From contig JAEOSU010000027.1 in the NCBI GenBank assembly GCA_016840165.1, forward strand, positions 1 through 64,000: 64,000 nucleotides of DNA, written 5' to 3'. Of this stretch, positions 52,462-62,073 are shown in pieces; position 1 is the first letter of the stretch, and each line of letters begins with the position of its first letter. Made by a program: the position numbers and the translations under genes. A model generated the notes under the pieces. The model was given only the letters and a program-made list of their open reading frames with translations, made no database searches and was not told the DNA's origin. The DNA is from Promethearchaeota archaeon. GTDB lineage: Archaea > Asgardarchaeota > Lokiarchaeia > Sigyniarchaeales > SOKP01.

Positions 52462-53214
52462 TTATTTCTTTTCTAATTCTTTTAATTTTTCTACAATTGG
52501 AGGTAGAACATTAATAATATCTTCGTTAAATCGTAGATCAGGATTATATCTTGGCGGAATCTCCCCACGATTGAGAATAATGAGTTTTGCGCCGTTTTGT
52601 TTTGCATATAAGGGTAATTCAGCTGCAGGATAGACCACTAATGAAGATCCAATTACAAAAAATACATCTGAATCGATTGATCTCCTTATTGCCTCATTGA
52701 GTTCATCTGCGGGCAATGGATCATTAAAATTTACAATGCTTGATACTAATCTTCCATTACATTTAGGACATTTTGGTTGGTCTTTATGAGGTGTATCTGT
52801 GAGATAACCATTTCCCCAGATATTTTTATCCCAACCTACCTCAGTAAAAGAGAATTTTGTATTGCAATTAAGGCATTTCATAAAGTGTCGGTTACCATGC
52901 AATTCCGCCAACATTTCAAAAGGAATACCCGATTTAGCATGTAGTCCGTCTACATTCTGAGATATAACATAATCTAATTTTCCGAGTTTTAATAACTCGA
53001 CCACAGCATAATGAGCCGCATTAGGTTTAACTTGATTCCATGGTACTGATTTGGGAGGTGGAAGATTCTTCTCTCTTCTAGTCCAGACACCGTCGGGACC
53101 TCGGTAATCAGGTAATCCCGAATGAGTTGAAATTCCAGCGCCCGTAAAGACAACTAATTTTTTTGATTCAGAAATCCATTTAACTGCTAATTCTATTTTC
53201 TCATGTAATTCCAT
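52462..53214 (-). CDS. Sir2-family NAD-dependent deacetylase
   Basis: A 250-residue sirtuin. FTGAGISTHSGLPDYRGPDG is the NAD-binding loop, SQNVDGLHAKSG holds the catalytic Asn/Asp region, and LHGNRHFMKCLNC has the catalytic His and first zinc Cys. CPKCNG gives the second Cys pair. It removes acetyl or other acyl groups from lysines of proteins, in archaea often Alba-type chromatin proteins. The length is normal. It faces the gene at 53425 across 210 nt. Confidence 0.92.
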   Translation of the reverse strand: MELHEKIELAVKWISESKKLVVFTGAGISTHSGLPDYRGPDGVWTRREKNLPPPKSVPWNQVKPNAAHYAVVELLKLGKLDYVISQNVDGLHAKSGIPFEMLAELHGNRHFMKCLNCNTKFSFTEVGWDKNIWGNGYLTDTPHKDQPKCPKCNGRLVSSIVNFNDPLPADELNEAIRRSIDSDVFFVIGSSLVVYPAAELPLYAKQNGAKLIILNRGEIPPRYNPDLRFNEDIINVLPPIVEKLKELEKK

Positions 53215-53424
53215 ATTAAAATTAGAAATTAATTATATATAAAAATATACTGATTAAACGTAGTAAACTAATCCACTTATGCTTTAAATAAACTTTTAAA
53301 AAATTTAAATCATTAAACAATCCCTTTTTAAAGGTAAAGAATTATACATAATTGGACAATATTAACCTAAAGTTTTTATGTTCATACGTTGAAATATTAA
53401 TCAATAGTTAAAGGTTGAGTGTAA

Positions 53425-53817
53425 TTGACGTTTGCAATTCAATTTAAAGAAGATGCTATTAGAAGTATTCAGAGAGACTATATTCAAGTTAAATGTAATC
53501 CTTTACAATTAATGTTGATAAAAAAAATCTCGGAGGCTATATGTGAACAGATCGATATTCCAATTTTAGCCATAAGAGCAGCAACTTGGTATGCTTTAAA
53601 AGAATGGCAGTTGAAATATAATAAATCCATCTCCGAGTTAAACTCTTCGGATATTAAAAGTAAAATTATCGCTGGAAAAGACATTTTCGATATAGGAAAG
53701 AATATTCTGAAGCAGTTTTTAAAAGAGCCAAAAAATGAAAATGAAATAAAATTGGATATCGTATATGAAAAAGCATTTAAAATATACTTAGAAATTATTA
53801 ATCGAATGAATGGCTAA
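53425..53817 (+). CDS. Small helical protein, unknown
   Basis: A 130-residue frame starting with TTG at 53425. It is mainly alpha-helical, with YIQVKCNPLQLMLIKKISEA and AIRAATWYALKEWQLKYNKS as clear helices. No known family is recognised. Its last 4 nt overlap the end of the PHP gene on the other strand. No SD is visible. Confidence 0.5.
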   Translation: MTFAIQFKEDAIRSIQRDYIQVKCNPLQLMLIKKISEAICEQIDIPILAIRAATWYALKEWQLKYNKSISELNSSDIKSKIIAGKDIFDIGKNILKQFLKEPKNENEIKLDIVYEKAFKIYLEIINRMNG

Positions 53818-54566
53818 TGATTTCTTTTTTCTAGTTTTTTGATAAATCTTGCGAAATTTAATTCTAAATCGTAAATTTGAATCCTTTGTAATGGTTCATC
53901 AAAATTAGCTAAGGTAGATAAATCATGAGAATCGCAACCAATTGAAACCAAAATATCATTAGTTTTTAATTCCTTGAAAAAGAATTTATAACGTTGAGAA
54001 TAAAAATCTGGATAGCTTGAATTGAATTCAAAATAGATATCGTATCTTTTTAAGAAGCTGATTAAAGTCCCTAATGAGCTATATTCAAAAAAAGAGGGGT
54101 CAAAATGCGCTAAGCCAATAAGACATTCATCATAATTTTTACCATATCTTTGCTCCCAGTTTAATAAAATATTCTTCACGAAGCCTATTCCCTCAACATT
54201 TTCAAGATATTCAAATAAGATGATATCAAAATTTTCTGGAACGATCATCTTCGTGATATAGTCATAAGAACTACTAATGTCAATTTCAATTCCCTTTAAT
54301 AAGGTTAATTGTCCCCCATAATCGATTAATTCTTGTTGCAAATCTGACAATTCCGTTATATATTTTTCAATTTTAGCTTTTGTATTTAGATTAGGTATAA
54401 CATTCGCTTTCCATGAATTTGTAAAATGATCAGTAATGCATATATAGTTTAATCCTAAGTTTAGCGCCTTCTCAACAATATCTCTTATTGAATTTTTTCC
54501 ATCTGAATATATTGAATGAATATGTAAATTTATCTTAGGAAAGGGCATCATTAAAGCAAAGTTCAA
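53814..54566 (-). CDS. PHP-domain metal-dependent phosphatase
   Basis: A 250-residue PHP protein. The motifs are INLHIHSIYSDGKNSI (residues 12-27), YICITDHF, KGIEIDI and SIGCDSHDLS, which supply the His and Asp/Glu that bind the metal cluster. It may act on histidinol phosphate, a nucleotide or a sugar phosphate. Its start overlaps the end of the APC transporter gene by 4 nt, so they form an operon and the permease may supply a substrate. Confidence 0.82.
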   Translation of the reverse strand: MNFALMMPFPKINLHIHSIYSDGKNSIRDIVEKALNLGLNYICITDHFTNSWKANVIPNLNTKAKIEKYITELSDLQQELIDYGGQLTLLKGIEIDISSSYDYITKMIVPENFDIILFEYLENVEGIGFVKNILLNWEQRYGKNYDECLIGLAHFDPSFFEYSSLGTLISFLKRYDIYFEFNSSYPDFYSQRYKFFFKELKTNDILVSIGCDSHDLSTLANFDEPLQRIQIYDLELNFARFIKKLEKRNH

Positions 54567-56428
54567 TATGATTTTGATTCCTTGTAATTAAACCACATTA
54601 AAATTGAACTAAATATCATTGTAAATTCAAGAAAGATTAAAAGACCGCTAAATATGAATTTACTAGCTAATTGAGGTATAAGTGTTGCACCAAGAGAGAT
54701 TTCTTGGATGACTACGATATCATTTAATATAATAAGGATAATGAAGAAGTTAACTACTATAAAAATTAATTCTAAACTTATTAGTAAAGAAGTCACAAAG
54801 AGTAGGATCTTTGACTTTTTCTTTCCTAGTTCGATTATCTGAGCCTTACCTAAATTAATAGCAACTACTTGTTTATCTACTTTTTTTACAAAATAATAAA
54901 CCATTTCTCGAAGTGATATAACATCAAAAACTAACAATCCAATATTAAATATACAAATTAAGATTAATATTCGATTCAATAAAACCATCGAAGGATTGAT
55001 TATGGAAAAGTTATTAATTAACCAAATAAATATGGCTAAAATTAGAATGAGAGAAATTTTGATGCCCGCTAATGTCAATCTGACTGAGTGGCGATCTGTA
55101 ATCGTTAATAAGTAATAAGTAACACCTACTATGGAGATAATGAAACCAAGGAGAATTGCGGTTAAAGATAAGAATAAGGAGAAGAACAAAAATAAGATAC
55201 TAATAAGTATTGGTAAAAAAGGAAAAAATGGTGCTTTAAAGGGACGATCTAAAGATTTTCTCTTTCTTCGGAGTTTAACGGCAGCATAATTTACTGTAGC
55301 TAAGCCAAAGAAAAAAATAAAACTCACTGTTTCTGCCGTTAATCCAATTTCAGCAAAAAAGGTAAAGATACTAACAATTATTACAGTAATTATCAAAGCA
55401 ATAGGAGGAAAATTAGATACTTTTTTCTTTTCTTTTATTTTTGCAGGTAGATAGCGATCTCTTGCTAATGCAGTTATTATACTTACTCCCGAACCTAATG
55501 AAGCATTTATAGCTATTAACGTGGAAATAAGAATTGCTAAAGCCATAATAAAAAATCCAATCATCCCAAATGGACCTAAAATATTCATTAAAATATTGCC
55601 TAAAAGAATTGGACTGTCATTTAGAGTACTTGCATCATTTCCAATATTGATTAATACTACCACAGTTACTAATAGGTAAATTCCTAAAGCAATCAATATT
55701 GCTAGCATGTATATTCTTGGTATGGATTTTGAAGGATTTTTTAGATTTACACTCAGATATGCAAGATTTGACGTAATCGAGGTATAACATATAAATAAGA
55801 GGGAAAAGATCGAAATAACACTAAAAAAGTCCGTACCACTCAAGAGAAATTCAGGATTATAAGTAGGAGGCCTAATAATTGGTGAGATAATAAGTCCGCA
55901 AACAATAAAGAACCCCAAAATACCAATTAGACTTATAGTTAAATAAATTAAAGCCTTTATTGCAATGTGTTGAGCACGAAAAATGACCACACTCGTAAAA
56001 ATTATCGCAATTATTGCAATTGGAGCCGTAAAAGGAGAAATTACGCTAATTCCAAATTTCTTGAATACTTCATCAAAAAGTAAAGCGAATATTTGTGCAG
56101 AGAACGAACAAGACGCTATATTAGCAATCCATAAAAAGAAGCCGATAATAAACGCTAAAAATCCGCCTAAGCCTTCTTTACTGAAATTATAGGCACCACC
56201 GGCGATTGGAAGGCTTGTAGATAGTTCAGCGTAATTCAGAGCAGTAAAAAAGATTAATATTCCTCCCAGAAGCAGACTTATAAGCACACCTGGACCAGCA
56301 ATTCTTATTGCATCACCTAATAGGATAAAAATGGAGCCACCAATCCCACATCCAATCCCATAGAGGACTCCTTGAGAAGATTTTACGCCTCTTCCTGATA
56401 AAATTTCTTCTTGTTTAGTTTCATTCAT
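54563..56428 (-). CDS. APC-family amino acid permease with extra C-terminal helices
   Basis: A 621-residue membrane protein. The first 440 residues follow the APC fold with about twelve helices. GVLYGIGCGIGGSIFILLGD is the first broken helix, and AGGAYNFSKEGLGGFLAFI the next. About 180 further residues hold four or five more helices and a charged loop (YFVKKVDKQVVAINLGKAQI). This C-terminal unit is not part of the standard family. Amino acid or amine uptake is likely. The PHP gene follows with a 4-nt overlap. Confidence 0.85.
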   Translation of the reverse strand: MNETKQEEILSGRGVKSSQGVLYGIGCGIGGSIFILLGDAIRIAGPGVLISLLLGGILIFFTALNYAELSTSLPIAGGAYNFSKEGLGGFLAFIIGFFLWIANIASCSFSAQIFALLFDEVFKKFGISVISPFTAPIAIIAIIFTSVVIFRAQHIAIKALIYLTISLIGILGFFIVCGLIISPIIRPPTYNPEFLLSGTDFFSVISIFSLLFICYTSITSNLAYLSVNLKNPSKSIPRIYMLAILIALGIYLLVTVVVLINIGNDASTLNDSPILLGNILMNILGPFGMIGFFIMALAILISTLIAINASLGSGVSIITALARDRYLPAKIKEKKKVSNFPPIALIITVIIVSIFTFFAEIGLTAETVSFIFFFGLATVNYAAVKLRRKRKSLDRPFKAPFFPFLPILISILFLFFSLFLSLTAILLGFIISIVGVTYYLLTITDRHSVRLTLAGIKISLILILAIFIWLINNFSIINPSMVLLNRILILICIFNIGLLVFDVISLREMVYYFVKKVDKQVVAINLGKAQIIELGKKKSKILLFVTSLLISLELIFIVVNFFIILIILNDIVVIQEISLGATLIPQLASKFIFSGLLIFLEFTMIFSSILMWFNYKESKSY

Positions 56429-56488
56429 TATTAATCTTTTAGAGCAATTTTTAGGAGAAAAGATTTATATAGATATTAAGATCATATA

Positions 56489-57982
56489 TTAAGATTTTTC
56501 TAAATGAAAGATTCCCGAAATAATCATAAATCCCGCACTAATCAACAATAATAAACTAATAAAGCTCATATTAAAATCTCCAATTTCAATTAGAGGAACT
56601 CCACCAAAATCAATGAAATTAAATATATCACCAATTGCTAAGATAATGAAGAAGATCCCTACCCCTATTAATATCCCACCAAAAAATTTGGAAAGCCTAT
56701 AAATTAATGAAAGTGTCTCCAATCGATTAATTCGGCTTTCTTTATCTCTTATTTCTTCTTCTTGGTTTTCTAATTCGGTTTTCAGTTTCTGAAGGAGAGC
56801 TTTTGCATCATTCGTACTCTCATCAATAAGTTCCTTTGATTTTACTAATTTTTCATTCTCTTTTTGCATGTCTTCAAATTTTTCTGATAAAGAATTCAAT
56901 CTCTCCTCTCGTTCGATATATTCATTATTGGTATTTTCAATATTTGCTTTTAAATCTTCTAAACGTTTTTCATTTACTTCTATTAGATCTTTCTGTTTCT
57001 CGATTTGACTTTTTATAGTATCAGATGATTCATTTAAGCTTTGAATTTTTGATTCCATTTCAATTAATTTCTGCTGTTTTTCAGAAAGCTGAACTTTATA
57101 TTTAGCAAGTAATTCCTCATAAGTTTCTCTTTGCTCTTCCATCTCTGGGAATCCTTCTTTATAATCCTGAATTTGTTGTTCAATTAATTTGATCCGTGAT
57201 TCGCGTTTTTCAATTTGTTCTGTTAATAATTTTTTCTCTTCTTCTTTTACCTCTATTTCTTTGTTAGTATGATCTAATTCAAATTTATTTTTTTCAATCG
57301 TGGCTTTCATTGTTTCATTTTCTGCTTTTAAGCTTTTAATTTTCTTTTCTAAGGCTTCAGTCTCTTCTTTTTGATTTTCAATGAGATCATTATTTTCTTG
57401 GATATTTTTTTTCAATTTGGAAAGTCCATTCCTAAGTTCTTCTTGAGAGGTTACTTTTTCTTTTACACTGTCGGTAAGGACTATTAAATCCACTTGTCTT
57501 GCTTCGTATGTTTTCACTAACTGTTCATTTTGTTTTAACAGTTCTTTATATTCCTCTTCAAGATTTTCTTTACTTTCTTTAATTATATTAAGACTCTCTT
57601 CTAGATTCTGCATCTCTTTATTTTTCTTATTGTATTTCTCTTCCAAAATTCTAGTAGTCTCTTCTAACGCGGATAAATATTCATCTTTAGCATTAACTTT
57701 TTTATTAATTGTACCCAGACGCTCTTCTGCTTCAAGAATTTCTTGATTAATCTCCTCAAGTTCTTTCCTTTCTTTTACTTTAATCTCTTCATCTGAACCA
57801 TTTTCTTTGATTGTTTCCGAGATGTCTTCTATGCTATTCTCAGAGGTTCGTATTTTTTTATCTATCATATCTCTAGAATTTTTTGCTTTAGATAAAAATT
57901 CTTTATCAACTCTCTCGATATCCTTCTCTAATTTACTGTCTGCTTTACTATCCTTCTCTTCTTCTTTTAAATCGTCGGTCAT
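56489..57982 (-). CDS. Long coiled-coil protein with two C-terminal membrane helices
   Basis: A 497-residue protein. Residues 5-425 are nearly pure coiled coil, with segments such as LEEKYNKKNKEMQNLEESLN and ISETIKENGSDEEIKV. Two hydrophobic helices end the chain (about 430-452 and 472-492, GGILIGVGIFFIILAIGDIF and FISLLLLISAGFMIISGIF). The rod would stand in the cytoplasm, tail-anchored to the membrane, like a tether or scaffold. No family name can be given. It lies 60 nt upstream of the APC gene on the same strand. Confidence 0.75.
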   Translation of the reverse strand: MTDDLKEEEKDSKADSKLEKDIERVDKEFLSKAKNSRDMIDKKIRTSENSIEDISETIKENGSDEEIKVKERKELEEINQEILEAEERLGTINKKVNAKDEYLSALEETTRILEEKYNKKNKEMQNLEESLNIIKESKENLEEEYKELLKQNEQLVKTYEARQVDLIVLTDSVKEKVTSQEELRNGLSKLKKNIQENNDLIENQKEETEALEKKIKSLKAENETMKATIEKNKFELDHTNKEIEVKEEEKKLLTEQIEKRESRIKLIEQQIQDYKEGFPEMEEQRETYEELLAKYKVQLSEKQQKLIEMESKIQSLNESSDTIKSQIEKQKDLIEVNEKRLEDLKANIENTNNEYIEREERLNSLSEKFEDMQKENEKLVKSKELIDESTNDAKALLQKLKTELENQEEEIRDKESRINRLETLSLIYRLSKFFGGILIGVGIFFIILAIGDIFNFIDFGGVPLIEIGDFNMSFISLLLLISAGFMIISGIFHLEKS

Positions 57983-58480
57983 TTCATTATATTTGTATTG
58001 AATTGGTTTTAATTTTTATTAAATAGGAAGTAGTATTAGAAATTTAAAGTTTAATTTTTATTTAAATATGAAAAATAATTTTGCTTTTGTACAAATATGC
58101 TTTTAATAAAATCAATTAATATTTTATTATTCATCGATTACACTTCCTTAGTAAATATACGTAATTAATATTTTTAAGCTTTTGACATTTTCTTTCAATT
58201 CATAAGTTAGGGTAAAAATTTAAACGATAGATTTAAATATGAGTATGACTTGGAAAAAAATTTTATTATGATTTCATTCTATAAAAATTTGAATGATATT
58301 AAATCGTTAAAAGAGTAAATATATCATATAGTTGAGAGTAAATAAATTTTCGCTCAAAAAATAATCATGGAAAACATTATCAATTTGGCTTAGCATATTT
58401 GTCAGGTTTTTCATCAAAATTTTCATACGTTGCTCTAGGATCCGATATACCTAACTAATTTAAGGGATTTTTTCTTGTTT
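57983..58480. other. 498-nt region without a supported gene
   Basis: Very AT-rich upstream region of the coiled-coil gene and downstream of the YjbQ-fusion gene. At 58380-58454 (minus) a frame of 24 codons reads LGISDPRATYENFDEKPDKY and ends in a stop, with no start codon. It looks protein-like but too short to call a gene. I see no tRNA, repeat or RNA fold that I can support. Confidence 0.45.
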
Positions 58481-59968
58481 TTAGTTTTCTTTGAATAGTT
58501 TTATTTGTATAAATATATCGAGAGTCCTTGGACCGAAAGTGGCTAATATGTAAAAATTTTCCCTTGAGCCGAGTTCTAATTTTCGATTTCTGATAGGAAT
58601 TACTATCTGCTTAGATCCGTAAGTGCTAGCGATTCTATGATCAGGGTGATTAAAATCAGGGCGATTTTCTTTTGCGAAAACAGTATGCATATAATCAGAG
58701 CTATCTTTTGTACTTAATTCTGCAAAGTAATAATGTAAATCAAGATAGTTACCTATTTCATGCTCATTTATGATTAGTGTAGTTGTTGTATGGTAGGAAC
58801 GTAAAAGTATTTCCCCATCGTTTAATTCTGGATATTTTTTTATGGTTTTATCAAAGATATTTTTAATGATATCAGTCAAAAAGAGTAACTGAGTAATACT
58901 ATAACTTCTTAATTTTATTATGTGAGTAGATATGATTTGATTTTTATAGAATTTGTCAGAACTTTCTTTTATATTTAGAAAGGTATTAGAGGTTAGCTTA
59001 TAAATAGGTTTGAATATGGTAGCATTCAATCGGTTTATATTTCGAAATGTCCAAGTTCTTAATAAGTTTTTTTGAGTAAATTTTAATTGATCCGTTGCTT
59101 CTATAAAACCTCTTACCATTTGAGAGATCTCTAATGTTGGAGTAGCACTCCCAATTGAAATTCTATGCCAGAAATTTTGAATAAAACCTTGTATTTTAAA
59201 TATTTTAATAAATGTTTCAGTTGGAGTCATTCCTCCAATATATCTTGGGTCAATTTCTATCCAAAAATTAGTATTTTTTTTTAATCGGTCCACAATACTT
59301 TCCATTTGTCCATAACTGAGACCGCTAAGTATAATGTTATTCCTAGAATAACTTGATATAAAACTCTCGATTTTTTCTAGTGTTACAAATTCAGAATAAT
59401 TATCAGGAATGCTTAAATTACACATTTCTAATTTAATAAAAAGAGCCTTTTTACGACAATATTTCATCATATTGACTAATTGCTGATTATTCGGATTATT
59501 TAAATCTAATTTAGTAAGGGAAGGATATATTGCAACTCCACAAACTGGGATTTGTTCTTGAATTTTCCCAATTTTATTTATAATATTTTGTTCTTTTGAT
59601 TTTTCAGAAAGATCGAATGAAAGAATACCTTTAAAAATAGTTGGTTCTCTTTTTACCACTTCAACAACGTCCGAATTCGAGATTCCGTATGATTTTCCAG
59701 TATCCATAGCCTGGATAAGCCCTAAATGGATATCAGAACAATTTAACTCTATTTTTTCATCTTCAATACTTATCTTTCTAGTATAAAATAGAAAATTTCC
59801 CGAATCATCTTTTAATTTTAAAAGATTTTTAAGAGGAAGGGAATTTTCTATATCAGAAAAAATAGGCCATATTAAACTATCGATTTTACTATAGGAAAAT
59901 GCATTACCATATTTATCTCCAAAAATGCATGTAAAATCAGGTTGATATAATCTTTCCATGATAATCAA
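58481..59968 (-). CDS. TIM-barrel amidohydrolase-like domain fused to a YjbQ/UPF0047 domain
   Basis: A 495-residue protein. Residues 60-300 look like a TIM barrel of the amidohydrolase-2 kind (LGLIQAMDTG, KREPTIFKGILSFD, GVAIYPSLTKLD, IILSGLSYGQ), but no strong metal motif is visible. Residues 355-492 match YjbQ/UPF0047: LLRSYHTTTTLIINEHEIGN, PDFNHPDHRIASTYGSKQIV, LELGSRENFYILATFGPRTL. In bacteria YjbQ is a single-domain protein with thiamine-phosphate-synthase-like activity. The fusion is unusual. The likely start is M4 at 59959 or M1 at 59968. Confidence 0.65.
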   Translation of the reverse strand: MIIMERLYQPDFTCIFGDKYGNAFSYSKIDSLIWPIFSDIENSLPLKNLLKLKDDSGNFLFYTRKISIEDEKIELNCSDIHLGLIQAMDTGKSYGISNSDVVEVVKREPTIFKGILSFDLSEKSKEQNIINKIGKIQEQIPVCGVAIYPSLTKLDLNNPNNQQLVNMMKYCRKKALFIKLEMCNLSIPDNYSEFVTLEKIESFISSYSRNNIILSGLSYGQMESIVDRLKKNTNFWIEIDPRYIGGMTPTETFIKIFKIQGFIQNFWHRISIGSATPTLEISQMVRGFIEATDQLKFTQKNLLRTWTFRNINRLNATIFKPIYKLTSNTFLNIKESSDKFYKNQIISTHIIKLRSYSITQLLFLTDIIKNIFDKTIKKYPELNDGEILLRSYHTTTTLIINEHEIGNYLDLHYYFAELSTKDSSDYMHTVFAKENRPDFNHPDHRIASTYGSKQIVIPIRNRKLELGSRENFYILATFGPRTLDIFIQIKLFKEN

Positions 59969-60071
59969 TCCATTGAAATTTAATAAAATTTAGATATATT
60001 AATTTAATTACGATAATAAAATAATAATTATAAATTTACTTTCAACTAAATCTCCACCGAATTTTGGTATC

Positions 60072-62057
60072 ATGCTTAATCTCGAACAAGGAATATTCCC
60101 TATCATAATAAAACCAAACTTGGGTCAACCAATATTAATCAATTTAAGAGAATATCGTGATATGGATGGTCTTCTTATTAGTAACATAACGTTTGATGCG
60201 ATTATAATTACATTGCCAGATTATCCAACCCAAAAAATATTAGAATCATTTTATTCAAACCTTTTTATCCAGGTAATTTTAAAGGATGAGGGAGAGTTTT
60301 CAGAAAGAAGAGGAGAGAAAATAGGATTACAACCAATTGAAATTGAAAAGTTAGAGGAGTTTGATTTTAATAAGGTAAAACTTTTAGAAGAAGAAAATGG
60401 TATAGTCTGGGATATTTATAATTCTTTACTCGAGGTAGAAGAAGTCTTTGGAAAACGGAAAGAGTTGCATAAGATCACCTTCAAAATTGAAAATGTTAAT
60501 ATTATTGAACATTTAATGAAATCTTTAAAGAGAGATTTTTTATTATTTGATCTCGTTCATGACATCCCAAATATGATGGAATCCAAAATAAATTATCATA
60601 GTATTGCTATTTATGATAAATTATGGAATAATTTTAATTTCATCCATTCCACCGATTTTCATATTGCTCGTAGAAATGATTTTATAATTAATTTTATGAA
60701 AAATAAAGTAAAAATCAAAGTAAAGAATCGTGCTAAGCATCCAAAAAAGTCGAAGAAAGTTGATGATTTCATCCTTAATCGAAAGTTTGAATATAAAATA
60801 GGATTTCAAGAAGATAAGTTGGATGAAATAAAAAAGGGAAAACTAAATTTTAACTACAGTCTTAGAAAATTAATTGATTTTATAAATCAGCGAGTTTCTA
60901 ATAATGAATTAGATTTTGTTCTGATGACAGGAGATTTAATTGACTATCTTAATATAGCACGCGGAAATTATCAATATAAAAATAATATTGAAGTATTTCT
61001 GGATATTTTACTCGGAAGAAATAGAGGATTAGATAAACCTCCTTACTTAGGAAAAGACGAAGAATTCATTAACAAAAAAGAGATTTTAGCACCAATATTT
61101 ACTACCGCCGGAAACCATGACTATAGAAGCAATCATTATGGAATGAGATTTGGACAAATTCATAATATTTTCGGGATGACTCATTCAGATATAAAGGGAT
61201 ATTATGATATTAAGTTTTTTAACTATTTCACAGCATTACGCTCTCGGCTTAAATATTTGAAAGACTATTTCAGATATATTAATCCAAATCTTAATTATCA
61301 ATTGAATATCGGTAATTCATATAGTTTTATCTTTCTCGATACAGGAGAGGATTCCATAGCAGATTTACATGATCTTCTAAAAGGGGGACCTAGCACTAAG
61401 GGAATTAAAGATTATCAAATAGATCTGCTTCGAGCCTATATTAAACTAAGCTATGATAAAAAAATTGTTATTATTATGCATACTCCTCCCATAGCCCCAA
61501 ACTTAACATATAAGAAAAGAAAGAAATTTGCTAAGCAATTTGGAGTGAAAAATAAAGATTTAAAATGGGATCATTTCTATGAAGAAAATCTAAGAAAATT
61601 TAATGAAACAGGAAGGTTGGATCAGATTTTAAATATGAAATACCAAACCATTATGTACAATTGGAGCACAATTCTCAAAATCTTTACGGGTTCTGACAAG
61701 GAGATTAGAAGGAAAGTAGATATTGTTGCCTGTGGACATACTCATACATTAAGAGAATATCGGCTTAAAGAAGCAAAAGAGACGGAGATAATTAACTTTG
61801 GTTTCTGGCTATTCCCTATCTATATCAAAATTCCCTGTGAAATGTACACATCAAATTATAGTGAAAAATTTAGTGAATTTACTGAAGATGAATTTAAGAT
61901 CTGGTTTGATGTTAATAAACCATTCATATTCCAAACACAAGCAACCGGTCCAATCTCGGCTAAAAGTAAATTTAAACCTCCTGGTTTTCGTTTCTTCAAA
62001 GTTAAAGATAATCAAGTCGTATCTGCAGATATATATTCAATCCATTTAAAGTACTAG
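60072..62057 (+). CDS. Large calcineurin-like metallophosphoesterase
   Basis: A 661-residue protein. The five phosphoesterase motifs are present: FIHSTDFHIAR, FVLMTGDLIDY, TTAGNHDYR, IVIIMHTPP and VACGHTHTLREY, which supply the Asp, Asn and His ligands. About 190 N-terminal residues have no known family. A 70-residue basic insertion (VKIKVKNRAKHPKKSKKVDD) and the middle FNYFTALRSRLKYLKDYF extension suggest a specialised substrate. It may act on a nucleotide or phospholipid. It stands alone. Confidence 0.8.
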   Translation: MLNLEQGIFPIIIKPNLGQPILINLREYRDMDGLLISNITFDAIIITLPDYPTQKILESFYSNLFIQVILKDEGEFSERRGEKIGLQPIEIEKLEEFDFNKVKLLEEENGIVWDIYNSLLEVEEVFGKRKELHKITFKIENVNIIEHLMKSLKRDFLLFDLVHDIPNMMESKINYHSIAIYDKLWNNFNFIHSTDFHIARRNDFIINFMKNKVKIKVKNRAKHPKKSKKVDDFILNRKFEYKIGFQEDKLDEIKKGKLNFNYSLRKLIDFINQRVSNNELDFVLMTGDLIDYLNIARGNYQYKNNIEVFLDILLGRNRGLDKPPYLGKDEEFINKKEILAPIFTTAGNHDYRSNHYGMRFGQIHNIFGMTHSDIKGYYDIKFFNYFTALRSRLKYLKDYFRYINPNLNYQLNIGNSYSFIFLDTGEDSIADLHDLLKGGPSTKGIKDYQIDLLRAYIKLSYDKKIVIIMHTPPIAPNLTYKKRKKFAKQFGVKNKDLKWDHFYEENLRKFNETGRLDQILNMKYQTIMYNWSTILKIFTGSDKEIRRKVDIVACGHTHTLREYRLKEAKETEIINFGFWLFPIYIKIPCEMYTSNYSEKFSEFTEDEFKIWFDVNKPFIFQTQATGPISAKSKFKPPGFRFFKVKDNQVVSADIYSIHLKY

Positions 62058-62073
62058 CACTATTTCTTATTAT

